In this document: one piece after another, positions 12,109 to 24,263 of the stretch | How positions within the stretch are numbered: the stretch's first letter is position 1 | Layout of the letters: each line of letters opens with the position of its first letter | NCBI RefSeq assembly: GCF_019578655.1 | Contig: NC_063265.1 | Coordinates: forward strand, 14,432,285-14,496,284 | Length of the DNA: 64,000 nt | From: Ricinus communis | Taxonomy: Eukaryota; Streptophyta; Magnoliopsida; Malpighiales; Euphorbiaceae | Reading direction: 5' to 3' | The notes under the pieces: generated by a model | The model's database searches: none | What the model saw: only the letters and a program-made list of their open reading frames with translations | What the model was told of the DNA's origin: nothing | Program-made: the position numbers and the translations under genes

Positions 12109-13493
12109 ATGTTAATGCATCAGCGGTTTGGGCATCCCTCCGACAACGTTTTAAATAAATTATTTTATTATGACTTGAATTCTAGCAATTATGATATGTG
12201 TAAATTTTCTAAACACACTCGTTTACCATTTTCTTTATCTTCCAGTGTATCTGAAAAAGCCTTTGATTTAATACACTCTGCCCCCGTTGAATCTTATAAT
12301 CATTTTAGATATTTTGTCACATTTATTGACGATTATTCTCGCACTACCTGGGTTTACTTACTAAAAGGAAAAAATGAAGTTTTTTCTCGTTTCCAAGAAT
12401 TCTTTAATTTCATCCAAAATCAATATAATGTCAATGTAAAATGCTTCGGATTTGGAATCGAGCCCCTAACTTTATAGGGCTCAGACGTGAATATGGATGT
12501 GCCTCTAGCTCGTGTGACCGCGGCCGGATGTTTAAGCCCGACGACCTTCTCTCGACATTAGACATATGCTAAATGCTTGGTTGAGTACGCAGTACCGCAT
12601 TGCTATGCTATTGGGGCAATAAAGGCACTAGCTAGCATCGAAAGAAAGGCCAACTTCTATTTCATTGAAACCTTGGGGAAGATATTTTCTTAAGTAACCT
12701 TACACTATAGACTTACCGTCAGAAGTAATTGAACGGGATTAAGAACACTCCCTATTTCATCTCCTTTAGAAAAGAGATCTACATCCGACTGTAGCCAGGT
12801 AGCACTTCTAAAATATTTCTTGGCAAGTTATTTTCCACTCCGATAATGGCACGGAGTACATAAAGCAAAATTTTTTTGCATTCTTTAAACAAAAAGGTAT
12901 TGTGCATCAAACCACCTGTGTTATTACCTCTGAACAAAATGGTGTTTCTGAACGTAAAGATCGACATCTTCTCAATGTCGTTCGTACTCTTCTTTTTCAA
13001 AATAATGTCCCTTCTATTTTTTGGTCTGATGCCCTCTTAACTGCAACCTACCTTATTAATAGACTTTCCACAGTCATTTTAAAGCATATGAGTCCTCTAG
13101 AAGTCCTCAAAGGTAGAAAAATCGAATTAGGGCACATTAGGGTCTTTGGCTGTGTTTGTTACGTTCATATCAAATGCCATCACAAACTAGATAAATGCTC
13201 TGTCAAAACTCTTTTTTTAGGATATTCCTCCACTCAAAAAGGGTATAAATGTTATGATCCCTCGACTCACAAAACCTACATATCTCGAGACGTCACTTTT
13301 GTCGAGACTGTTCCTTACTACACTGATAAAAACCGTAATGATTTCTCTGATACTCATGGGTCATGCACGTTATTATTTCCACCTAACTCTGATTTTCATC
13401 TTAGCAGCCCTACTGTGGATTCTCTTCAGGGGGAGTCATCTCCAGCCTTAAGGTTAATTCCTTCAGGGGGAGAAAATACAGCTCATGAAGATT
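12109..13493 (+). pseudogene. Copia GAG-pre-integrase and integrase, interrupted
   Basis: The first part has the pre-integrase block MHQRFGHPSDNVLNKL, followed by the integrase core start FVTFIDDYSRTTWVYLLK. The core is cut at about 12441 by about 385 bp of unrelated DNA and resumes at about 12827 with HSDNGTEY and QNGVSERKDRHLLNVVRTL. The second part continues through RVFGCVCYVH and FLGYSSTQKGYKCYDP to a stop near 13495. The zinc-binding region has lost a cysteine and the D-D-E core is physically split, so no functional integrase is possible. Confidence 0.88.
12442..12826. other. About 385-bp insertion inside the copia integrase
   Basis: Removing this stretch would bring the two halves of the integrase core back into one frame, so it arrived after the element. 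It begins TGCTTCGG and ends near TTCTTGGCA, which have retroelement-like TG/CA ends. No clear target duplication flanks it and it has no recognisable domain. It is GC-richer than the host element (for example GACCGCGGCCGGATG at 12517). Confidence 0.6.
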
Positions 13494-13699
13494 AACCTCA
13501 ACCTCAAGAAGAAGCAATCACCTTGAGAAGATCCACTCGTCAAACTAGACCCCTTAAAATTAAAAGATTATGTGTCTCATTCAGTAACATACCCTATCCA
13601 GAGCTTTATTTTCTATAATACCATATCAAGCCAATACTGCAACTACTTAAGCCAGATCTCAACCCATTCTGAACCCACAAACTTTTACAAAGCCAATTC

Positions 13700-14440
13700 C
13701 AATCTCAAATGGTGTAGGGCTATGAAAGAAGAACTTCAAGCTCTAGAAAAAAAATGATACGTAAAATATTGTATCTCTCCCTCCAAATAAGAAACTTGTT
13801 GGATGCAAGTGGATATACAAAATCAAGTATAACAGTGATGGGTCTATTGAGAGATACAAGGCCAGACTAGTTGCCAGAGGCTTCACTCAAACTTATGGAG
13901 TTGACTACCAAGATACCTTTGCTCCGGTTGTCAAGATAAACACTGTCAGAATCCTTCTTTCAATAGCAGCCAATCAAGGATGGAGCCTATTCCAAATGGA
14001 TGTCAAGAACGCCTTTTTACAAGAAAACCTAGACAAAGAAGTCTACATGACTCTACCTCCTGGGCATGAATCAATCTCAGACGCTTCCCTGGTATGTAAG
14101 CTAAAAAAGGCTATTTATGGCCTTAAACAATCCCCGAGAGCATGGTATTGCCAAACTCAGGCACTTTCTATTAAATATTGATTTTAACAAATGTGAATCT
14201 GATTCTTCTATGTTTGTTAAACATACTCACACACACACCATTATTATTCTGGTGTATGTTGACGATATCATAATAACCGGGAACGATGATCAAGGAATAG
14301 AGGATATCAAACAAAGTCTGAAAAAAGATTTTGATATCAAAGACCTGGGTCAACTCTCTTATTTTCTAAGCATAGAAATGGCAAAGTCTAAAAAGGGTTT
14401 ATTCTTATCTTAAAAGGAAATTTATCCTTGACCTATTAAA
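13700..14440 (+). pseudogene. Copia reverse transcriptase remnant
   Basis: Conserved blocks appear in order across several frames: W.RAMKEELQALE, then [20 protein letters not shown] at about 13825, [22 protein letters not shown], and the catalytic YVDDIIITG near 14255. The frame shifts between blocks and contains stops. Confidence 0.9.
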
Positions 14441-14624
14441 GGAAACTAGAAAAATAGAAGCTAAACCTGCCAACACTCTGATGGAAACCAAATTCAAACT
14501 CAATCTAGAAGATGGAGAACCTCTAGCCAACATATGACATTATCAGCGCTTGGTAGGAAAACTAATATATTTAACCGTCACCAAGCCTGACATATCTTTT
14601 GCAGTAAGTGTGGTAAGCTAGTTC

Positions 14625-15180
14625 ATGCATGCCCCCCGCACCAATCACCTAGAAGTTATAGACAGGATTCTCATATATCTCAAGGGAACCCCAGGACAAG
14701 GAATCTGGATGAAAAATAACAATTCTAATTCTATAATTGGTTTTTCTGATGCAGATTGGGCTGGAAACTGTGACAGAAAGTCAACCACTAGTTTTTGTGT
14801 CTTCGTAGGAGGAAAATTGGTAACATGGAAAAGCAAAAAAATAAAGTGTTGTTGCAAGATCAAGCGCCGAAGCTGAATACCGTGCATTGGCATCTACAGC
14901 TAGCGAACTCATTTGGATCAAGCAAGTCCTCAAGGACATGAAAATTGAAAGTAAAGGGCCTATGAAGAAGCATTGTGATAACCAAGCTGCTCATCACATT
15001 GCATCAAACCCTGTGTTCCACGAACGAACTAAACACATTGAAGTTGACTGCCACTTCATCAGGGAAAAAGTTCAAAGAGGAGAAATTAAAACACCTTATA
15101 TCAAAAGTCAAGATCAACAAGCGGACATTTTTACAAAAGCTCTTGATAAACAAAATCATCATTTTATTCTTAGCAAGTTT
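14625..15180 (+). pseudogene. Copia RNase H remnant
   Basis: Blocks typical of copia RNase H are present: LKGTPGQGIW, GFSDADWAGNCDRKSTTSF, an alanine-serine-E-Y-R-A-L-A stretch that crosses a frameshift near 14860-14890, ELIWIKQVLKDM, and HIEVDCHFIREKVQRGEI. At least one frameshift and one stop interrupt them. Confidence 0.9.
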
Positions 15181-15206
15181 GGTTCAATAAACTTATACGA
15201 GTCCAC

Positions 15207-15218
15207 CTTGAGAGGGAG
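15207..15218 (+). other. Polypurine tract of copia element 1
   Basis: The purine-rich stretch (TTGAGAGGGAG) ends exactly where the 3' LTR begins with TGTTGAAG. This is the expected position of the plus-strand primer. Confidence 0.8.
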
Positions 15219-15493
15219 TGTTGAAGAAAGAAAAGGAAAAGTCAGAAACTGTGGTCTCAGAGGCTACACAAGCTAGATTGCTTGTGCAGACTTCTCATCA
15301 CTGACCAGCAAGGGAAAAAGGAGCAACTTTCCCTGCAAAGCAGGAAAGGTCACTTCAACCTTAATCCCATAAAGAAATATCTGTTGAAGCAACCGTTAGA
15401 ATAGAATTTCAGCATGTATATACAGCAATCAACACATTGTAAAAAACTTAAAATTTCATCATATACTATATACACAGATTCACATATTCTTCA
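15219..15493 (+). repeat. 3' LTR of copia element 1
   Basis: It has the same length as the 5' LTR (275 bp), with about 19 substitutions and no length change. It is followed immediately by the GAATT target duplication. Confidence 0.95.
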
Positions 15494-15498
15494 GAATT

Positions 15499-16998
15499 GT
15501 TACTGAGAAAGAGTATTTGATTATCATAATAAGAGCTTATCAACTGGTTGGAACACCAAATACAATAATATTAGTGTAACTTCTAGCAAAAAGATGAAAA
15601 GTATCTATTGCATATGTTACTTATATTGAATAAGCAAGAACAAAGGGAAGTCATTAAAGCTCTTGGTTTCAAGCAATCATCAACTGTATTAAAATCAATT
15701 AATAAAGAGAATACAAAAATTTACTTGCATTTTTTGTGTAATAGTTTATCATTAAATTTAACTTATGTTCATTGTTTATTCTTTTTCACTATCTAATTAT
15801 AGGGGATAAACTCTTTTAGAATTAAAAAAAAAAAAACTCAAATGATAGAAATAAGAGATTCAAATGGAAATTGAGTTGGAACATTTTTAGATAGATTTTA
15901 TCTATTTTGTTATTTATAGACCCATTTAATATAAAAAAAATATACTAATTAAGAATACGATATTATTTAAAGTACTTAAATTTAAATATTTTAATTTTCA
16001 ATTATATATCTATACTTAAATAAGATAGATTTAATTTATTTTAATTAATGTGATACTATTAATTAATATGTGTCTATAAATGCTGCAGTAAACAAATTTA
16101 GTTAAACGTTTTTCTATAAATTTACAAACTTATTGCATCATATAATTCATAATGGTGTTTGAAGTGGGCCAAGTATTTTAAGGAGTCTTTAAGAAATGGA
16201 GATTCAACGTCAATGGTTAATACCACAAATTGTTCAAAGTTCCTGAACCACCCATTACGATTCTCCCCCAAACCCCAAATCCATCATTCCATAACTCCAA
16301 ATGTTTTTCTTCCACGTTTCCTTTTCTTTTGTTCTAATTCTCTTGAGTACTTAAAATTACTACTGATACACTGCTGCTCTTCGGAAGTGCCAAACAGAGT
16401 CATCTTCAAGACCAGAAATTCTATAATATATTTTTTATTAGGAGGTAATGGAACGAACCTATGTTTGGCTTTCATGGGGTATTCCATAAAGTAACAATAG
16501 TTAGCCTCAACTTGAATTCATTTGGTCAGGATTTTGTAATCTTTTGTAACTTATTTTAGTAAGATTCAGAAAATAGTATCAAATGAGACTAATGCATTTT
16601 GGTTAGTTCCATGGCCTTACTTTCTTTTCGTTAAGAGTCAAAGAAACTCACTCACAAGTATTCTTAATTACACAGTTTAGGGGTGAATGGATATTTAATT
16701 TTATCACAGTATTCATGACAAACAAGATAAATTTTAATTTTAATCATGCTCGTATTTTAATTAAATATGTCAGTGCAATATATTTATCCATTTTTCAAGT
16801 CTGATGGACATTCAGGTACATAAGTGTATTAGAAAAATAAAATTTGAAACCTAATTAAAATTATGGGTGGAATGATTCTTCCATAATATATTATTCAATC
16901 CATTATTCTAAGCCAAAGTCTCCATCCTCTATTCTTGTAGCACGTCCTCAAAGACCTTATTTACCCGAGTCTTTGCGTACGTTTAACACCAAAATTAA
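15499..16998. other. Intergenic DNA between copia element and MLO locus
   Basis: AT-rich, with scattered short ORFs and no recognisable domain. The region from about 16100 may contain MLO promoter elements, but none can be named with confidence. Confidence 0.45.
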
Positions 16999-17008
16999 TT
17001 ATATAAAC
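16999..17008 (+). promoter_or_regulatory. Probable TATA box of the MLO locus
   Basis: TTATATAAAC lies about 145 bp upstream of the MLO start codon. That is a suitable distance for a transcript with a 5' UTR of roughly 110 bases. Confidence 0.5.
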
Positions 17009-17150
17009 CCTATTTCTCTATTTATAGACATGCATACAAGCGATATTGAAGCTTATTATCTCTTGTAAACAATAATCATATATTTTGTGGTAAAAAAACT
17101 TCTGTGCCACTGTCTTTCAATCGAAGGGGAAGAGAAAATTAATCGGAAGC

Positions 17151-20100
17151 ATGGCAGCCGGGGCAGGAGGAGGTCTACCTTTAGAGGAAACACCCACTTG
17201 GGCAGTTGCAGTTGTTTGTTTTGTGCTAGTTTCCATTTCCATTGTCATTGAACGTATCAGCGAGTTGATTGGAAAGGTGATTTATGCATGGATATAGTAC
17301 ATTGAAAATTCTCAACCCTGAAGGCCTGCTTTTATGAATGTATCTCAATATGTGACAAGGGTTTTCTTATGGTTTTCTATAGTGGTTAACAAAGAGAAAC
17401 AAAACAACTCTGCATGACGCACTTGAAAAGATTAAATTAGGTAGGCATACTTGGGTCATGAATTTCGATTTCAGTACGTACCTGATTATCCATCATCTCA
17501 CATAATAAGATTGTGACCAGTTTTACGCACTGTCATGCATGCTGAATAAGTAATTCTTATGTTACTGAAGATAATTGATTTACTGTTGGATTTCGATTTT
17601 CATGAATTTGACTTAGCCTCATCATTACCTGTTGGCCAGAGTTTATGCGACTAGGACTCATAGCATTGCTGCTAACAGTAGGACAAGGATTTTCAGAAAT
17701 ATGTATACCAAAATCCATAGCAGATACTCGGCATCCATGTGAGACGAAGCAAAAGAGTAAATCAACATATAAGGCTTCTATCAACCTCAGAAGGCTCCTA
17801 TCAATCTCATCGTCCTCAATATCAGGTTCTAGCAGCACCATCAACAGACGAGTTTTGGCCGCCGAAGGATATGATGAATGTGTTGCAAAGGCACGTTTCT
17901 TTATTAGTGTTCTCTTTTCTGGTTAATTATTATTTGTCCCTGCAATCAATATTACACTATAAGTATAACAAAGAAAAAGAAGTACAATTCCTCTTAACTG
18001 CAGGGAAAAGTCCCATTTGTTTCAGTAGATGGCATCCACCAACTTCATATATTCATATCTGTATTGCCAGTTCTTCATCTGCTTTATTGCATTGCCATAT
18101 TAGGTTTAGGCAGAGAAAAGGTATGCTTGTGAAAAGCTTCTTTATATTTCTCTTTATCATTTATCGTAGTAATCATATCAATGGTAACTTAGTAGTAATC
18201 CATTATATCTAAGGTTTTCTTTCTCCTAATCAATAGGTATTTTTCTAACGTGTTAATGTTTCATTTCTGAAGTAACTAAATAGTAATGACATCAAAATTG
18301 AGAAGTGAATAAAATTAAACTAAAATTTAATGACTAAATTTAAATTAATTGCAAAAGGCAGTAACTACTGATATAATTACTTGTCGTTTACTATAATTGA
18401 ATGGGCACAATAAAATGTAGTATATATATTGTTTATTATTGTGGGATTGATAGTTGCTTGGATGGCAGATGAGAAAATGGAAAAAAATGGGAAATGGAAA
18501 CAAGAACAAATGAGTACCAGTTTACAACATTAATAATTATGCTTACAATTTCATCACTAAGAAAGGCACCTAAATTCCTAGTTATATATAATATCAGTCA
18601 TATACATAAATATAATAATATAAACAGAGTCCTTTTTTAAATAATTGAAGTAATGCTATTAATAGTTTTTGTTTGATGTTGCTGTAGACCCAGAAAGGGT
18701 CAGATTTGCAAGGGACACAACATTTGGAACAAGGCATCTATTATTTTTGGAGCCATTCATCGTTTCTTTTATGGATAGTAAGTGAATAATTATTTTCTGT
18801 TCTAACTTGAGGGCTTCGTATATCTTTTGGAAAAACAGGGTTGCAGATAATTAGACCATTTTTTTTTTCTAAAAAAGAAAAGTTTATCATTTTTCAGGTT
18901 TGTTTCTTCAGACAGTTTGTTAGATCAATCCACAAGGTTGATTATTTAACCCTTCGACATGGGTTTATAATTGTGAGCATTCTTATGTTTTCTCAATGAT
19001 AAGGCAGAAGTTCTTGACTTTTGGAAATTCATTCGAGATATGAGCAAAACTCAGATCATGTCGTCACATTTGGCACCCCAGAGTCAAATCAAATTTAATT
19101 TCCAGAATTACATAAAGAGATCACTTGAAGAGGATTTTAAAGTTGTAGTTGGAATCAGGTCAGTGATATATTTACTTGACGAGCTCACACAAATTGTTAC
19201 AATCTTTCTTTTCTAGGGGAAAGTTAGAATTGATTCATATTTACTTTCACAATCATAATAGATGGTACAAATACACACATATATATATAAGTTTTAAGGT
19301 AAATGTTTTCTTTCTCTTTTTGTAGCTCCACAATCTGGTTATTTGCGCTCATATTCCTATTGTTTAATACTCATGGTAAACTAATCGAAATCTTTTTTTT
19401 TTTTTATAGTATATTTTGGTATATGCATGTAAGACATATTGGATGTTAGATAATTTAAATGTATTTAGTTATTTAAATTAATATATATGTGAGTCATAAT
19501 GAATGAAATGACTACTGATGTTCACAAGAAAAAGAAAAAAAAAAAATTAATTTGGTAAAATGGTATAATTGTTGGACAGGTTGGTATTCTTATCTATGGC
19601 TGCCTTTCATCCCACTGATTGTAAGCACTAATTTCTATCCACTTGGTTCATTTCATTTGTCATTTACTTAACAAATGGCTCCCACAAAAAGGAACAGTTT
19701 ATGACATTGTTATGGATTGGTGTACAGGTTATCTTATTAGTAGGGACAAAGCTACAAGTCATTATAACAAAGATGGGTCGAAGGATTCAAGAAAGAGGAG
19801 AGGTGGTTAAGGGCACACCACTGGTGGAGCCAGGTGATGACCTTTTCTGGTTCAATAAGCCTCGTCTCCTTCTTTACCTCATTCACTTTGTCCTGTTTCA
19901 GGCACAACAGCTTCTTCCCTCTACATTCATACCAAATTTTATCTGTTGCGTGTATGTATATATTGTATAATTTATAATCTCATTAAGGCTCTTTTCTCTT
20001 TTTCTTTCTGTCAAACTTTACAGAATGCCTTTGATCTTGCTTTCTTTGCATGGTCATGGGTAAGCCATTCATTCTGAGACATTCGCAAAGAGAACTATTT

Positions 20101-20831
20101 AACAGAACCATGGATTTATACTTTTTAATTATTGTTTTATTAGTACGAGTTTGGCTTGAAATCTTGCTTGCATGAGAATCCTGAAGACATAGGTATAAGG
20201 ATAACAATGGGGTGAGTTTGTTGATTACTTATTAGAATCAAAAATAATTTTCACCCCCAATTTAAATTTTTTATTGAAGATGAAAATTTCGACTTGAGAA
20301 CAGGATCACAATTCACGTATTGTGCAGCTATGTAACGCTTCCACTGTATGCCTTGGTGACACAGGTTTGGTTGCTGCATTTGTTTTTATGACAAATATAT
20401 ATTTAATAAATAATGAATGGAGCCTTTATGATTAGTTATGGATCTGTCTGTATGTTTTTTTATCATTCAAAATTACCATATGGGTTCGAAAATGAAGCCA
20501 ACAATATTCAGTGAGAGAGTGGGAAAGGCCTTGAGGAAGTGGCATCATACAGCAAGGAAGCATATGAAGCAGGTGGGACACTCCAACCGTATAACAGCAA
20601 GTTAACTGCGCCGGTATACATAAGGCGGTAGCCCATCTGCTACGAAAGATACTATAGAGGTGTTCAAACATCACCAACTTGTTTGATAATGAAGCTTGGG
20701 AGATGGACAACTCCATTTCAAGGTCACAAACTCATGTTTCGTCATCAAAACTTCAGAATAAAATTGGCCTGCGCGAAGAAGAAAAAGTAAAGGAAAAGGA
20801 GAGAGGCGCTTATGAACTGACCTCCACTTAA
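17151..20831 (+). pseudogene. MLO-family seven-transmembrane protein gene with multiple lesions
   Basis: MLO proteins are plant plasma-membrane calmodulin-binding proteins; some act as powdery-mildew susceptibility factors. Fifteen exons are visible in order: 17151-17276, 17383-17440, 17640-17890, 18004-18120, 18469-~18525, 18688-18777, 18898-18972, 19055-19158, 19326-19375, 19580-19620, 19728-19901, 20024-20059, 20144-20211, 20304-20364, ~20480 onward. Diagnostic blocks include [86 protein letters not shown] and the calmodulin-binding [12 protein letters not shown]. Lesions: an extra A at 18481-18487 leading to a stop, no usable donor after EYQFT, an extra T at 18744-18748, AT instead of AG before the last exon, and a broken frame in the tail. 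Introns 3 and 11 have GC donors. Exons 7-14 are intact, so decay is recent, or the homopolymer changes are sequencing errors. Family certain; pseudogene status likely. Confidence 0.85.
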
Positions 20832-21497
20832 TACTCCTCCTCTTCGGTATCGAGATTAACCCGAGAGATTTTCATTCGATAAAACATGAAGATATCTAAA
20901 GTCTTGTTATATTTTTTTTTTTAGTGATTTAACCATATTAGATTTAATTCTTTATTTGCAGCAGTTTTTATTAATATTATTATAAGTATAAAATAAAATT
21001 CCAATCTAGATTTTTGGTATAATATGATCTTCTTTTGCTTCAGTTTGATTTTTTTTTTTTTTTTTGTGAGCTCAACTAATGAAATTTAAATTATTAAAGT
21101 TGAAACTAATTTTATAAACCAGCAATTAAATAATACCGCATGTCTACTTTTAGGTATAAGAAGGTACAGATTGCCTAGAAAATATTTTTCTTCTTCATGT
21201 ACTCGTACTCGTACTCCTGCTCTTCCTTTCCATCCTTACCTGTTACCAGGCAAATAAGAAATGAGTGCTGCCCGATTACCTAAAGACCCAGTGAAATGGC
21301 AATGAAGGCTCCACGAATTTGAGATGGGAGCCTGAAACAAATTGATTGGCATTGACTATTAATTTATACAATTCCTACACAGATCAGTTCATCTGTTTCT
21401 TCTTTTGACAAGCACTATTTACAATAAGGACACTAATTGTTTCCTTTTTCTTAAAAAATATTTATGTATATGATAAATGATTAACAAGGTAATTAAC
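20832..21497. other. Intergenic space between convergent MLO and RING genes
   Basis: It holds the 3' flanks of both genes. There is a poly-T run at about 21050-21066 and no coding potential. Confidence 0.5.
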
Positions 21498-24203
21498 TTA
21501 TTCCTTCATGTTATCAGCCATAGCCGAAGCTTTGCATATTGGACACAAGTTCTTCATCGATAGCCATTTCTTGATGCAGCTCACATGATAATCATGACCA
21601 CAGGCTTTCAGGGACCCAACATCATCCATGTCTTTGTACTCTTCCTGCCATTCAGCACGCAGATTCTTACATTAGAAAAAACATAATTGCACACAGCAAA
21701 GAATCACAAGCAGCAAATCAATAGTGATAGGTTATGATCAACCAATTCTCCCAACAAAAACTGGACAATTCTTTTAATTGGAATCCAACCTACAAATGTG
21801 TGTATATAAACTGTTCTTACCAGGCAAATTACACAGTTTCCTTCATCCTGGCTTAGGCCTGAAGAACAATATACTGTTTCTGTCAAACACTTGGATATCA
21901 GATCTTCAGACAATCCTGTGCTGACACATCCAATCCTTTCCCCTAGTGCAAGTAGTTCCTGGTTGGACAAACACTGTTTAAAATGCAATCCCAACAGGCT
22001 TAAAGAAATAGCAGACATGAGAACGATACTAATACCTCATAACTCATGTTGTCTACATCTAGCCTCATGTCCCTATGCTGGTCAACCATATTTCTCGGCC
22101 CATAAGAGGTTGATCGGTCCACAACCATATAACCCTAAAGAAGAGCAGCAAAGTAAATCATTTGAATACATAAAAAGAGATGAGGAAAAGAAACCAAATT
22201 ATCAAAAATTGGATTTCCATTGCTGTAATCATGTGGGGGATACTGCACTGGCAAAATGCAAGGAAGAATTAGCATCTCAGTTATCTAGCATGTCATTACT
22301 AGAAGAAAGCTCTCATTTGACAATACAGGAAAAATATCGAACTTCATGTTTTACCCATCTCGCAATGTACAAAAAGCAAAATCATTAGGGAAATTGTACC
22401 TCAGATGCAAATCGATCATGAAGACCTGGCTCATTGGACACTGATCTGTATCTGTCATAAGAAACTCTGGATCTACCATTCCTGTCGCTGTTACGCCAAG
22501 CTATAGCGGATGACAGCCTTGGTTGTCTGGAGGTTTCAGCAACCAACTGCATGCCATCATCTGAAGGTGCCACATGCCCCAAGCGCAAAGTACTTGAGGA
22601 AGCCCTAAAAGCTGGGCTAGGTCTTTGAGAAGAGCTACTGCGAATACCTCTTATGGAGTGTGCTGAGGGACTATGGAAGCTTTGAGGCACAACAGGATTT
22701 CTACTGGAAATGAAATCATGGGGATATCCCCTAATGTCTACAGCGGCATTAGTTATGCTGCTTCCAACAAGAAAATGGTTTGTGTCATGACTGTTATAAC
22801 CACTAGCATCTGCAACCAACAAAAAAGAACCCTTAGGAGCAGTGGGAATCCAAATGTGCCACAAGCTAATGTACTGGTGACTAACCTGAGACTAGCATCC
22901 TCCCAGAAGCAGGAGGCATTCTGGCATGACTCCAATCATGTGATAAAGCACTAGAACTTTGACCTGAAAAATCCATTGAATTGGAATGGTCGAAGGAGTG
23001 GCCTGCAGGGTACGAAGTGTGGGAAGAACTGCTTGATAAGTGGGTCCTAGCTAGGTTGGAATCCGGATCAAGAGCAGGCCTGCTCCTCACATTCCTGATT
23101 GCACCCTCAGGCCTAATTGAGAGATTGCCTCGATGGCCAGGGGTCATGGTAAAGCATTCCCAGGCCATATATTGAGGATCCAAATTTGGTTTCTCCTGCT
23201 GCAGCTCAGAAGAGAGTGGGGGATCAGAGGAACTGCCAGCACCATAATATCTGCTTGCACTGCCCCCTTCGCATGCAGATGGGACCCCAGGGCTTTTTCG
23301 CTTGTGGGGCCCCCTTACATTGCCCATTGTGAGATCAACAAGACCAGCCTCAACACCATGAAAGGTCTGTCTCTCATAATTGGAAGAAGATGCAAAGCGT
23401 GCATGATTTTCTGGGACTGTGCAAAAGGTTCCAGCAGTTGAAGAATGCAGAAAAGGATCACGAGATGGGCCTGAAACATCTGGTTGATAATGTGATACTT
23501 CAACATTGTGACTTGAGGAAATATAAGCATTTGACATTGGTGAAGGGTTCCATTGAGAAGTAAAATGAACTCCATCAACAGGCATATTTTCTGCTGGATA
23601 ATAAAAGGGGCCATTCTCTGCAGGACCTACCCTGGCTGCAGATCCGTGAAACTTAAAGTTAGTCTTAAATTGCACTCTAAGAATGATAAATGGATCTCAT
23701 TATAACACTGTCAATTTGTCACAACCATTTCATGGCTATCATCAGTCATAAGGCACCCACACCTCAGCAATCAATTAACATAGCTCCTAGTTTTACAAGT
23801 TCAGTTCTCCTTGTGTTTAAATGTTAATTGCTATAGCGAGTTAGACTGAAAAAGTGACAAACTATAGCTTAAAAGTATAACAGACTGGATGAAGCATGCC
23901 CAGCCTTTAATTTAACATGATCACAATTCATAGACTTGGACAACATAAAAACAAGTCATGCCATAAAACATAAAATATTAGAAAAAAAATTCAGTTGAAA
24001 TCCATGCTAGAAAGAAGAAAGTCTTCACATTCCACAGCAAATTTATCATGAATATTCTCCATACAACAAATGAGCAACAAAAGAAATTTTGAAATAACAA
24101 TACCTGAATTTGCATAAGTTTGCTCTATATGCATATGATTCCAATTTTGATCCTGTTCACTCTCGAACATTTGAGAGGTGTTGAATAAATGTCTATGCCC
24201 CAT
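21498..24203 (-). CDS. RING-H2 E3 ubiquitin ligase, six coding exons
   Basis: Exons on the minus strand are 24203-24104, 23635-22886, 22809-22400, 22134-22036, 21958-21821 and 21644-21498. All have GT-AG borders and consistent phases, giving 547 residues with stop TAA. The protein starts MGHRHLFNTSQMFE. A long low-complexity serine- and proline-rich region covers residues 35-450. A C-terminal RING-H2 finger occupies roughly residues 496-536: CVIC, then CGHDYHVSC, then CPIC, spaced C-x2-C...C-x-H-x2-H-x2-C, with the core split between the last two exons. Such proteins transfer ubiquitin from an E2 to substrates. The architecture (long disordered N-terminus, terminal RING-H2) resembles plant MBR/TEAR-type ligases, but the exact orthologue is not certain. 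There is no membrane segment. The gene is intact and a separate 5' UTR exon is likely far upstream. Confidence 0.92.
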
Positions 24204-24263
24204 TACTATCCCTTCAAAAGTGTGAACTATGTCCTGGAGTCAAATCAAGCAGAACGCCACAAT
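24204..24263 (-). other. 5' UTR portion adjoining the RING gene start, after a probable UTR intron
   Basis: Reading the minus strand, TTCATTGCTGCAG at about 24276-24264 is a strong 3' splice site, 60 bases before the ATG. This implies that the transcript begins in an upstream exon. Confidence 0.55.

Larger units (their letters stand above)
10213..15493 (+). mobile_element. Full-length but internally broken Ty1/copia retrotransposon
   Basis: Two 275-bp LTRs (10213-10487 and 15219-15493), each starting TGTTGAAG and ending TTCTTCA, bound a 5.28-kb element. The host 5-mer GAATT is duplicated on both sides (10208-10212 and 15494-15498), so this is one insertion with intact borders. The order protease, integrase, reverse transcriptase, RNase H defines copia. 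By eye I count about 19 differences between the LTRs (about 7%), mostly transitions, which implies an insertion millions of years old. The coding frame is broken many times, and foreign-looking DNA occupies most of gag and interrupts integrase. It cannot encode a working polyprotein. Confidence 0.95.

Noticed and set aside
10213..15493. Possibility that copia element 1 is still active
   Set aside because: LTRs differ at about 7% of sites and every enzymatic domain is broken by stops, frameshifts or insertions.
22385..24203. Plus-strand open frames across the RING ligase exons
   Set aside because: They are antisense shadows of the minus-strand exons, whose frames, splice sites and RING motif are consistent.
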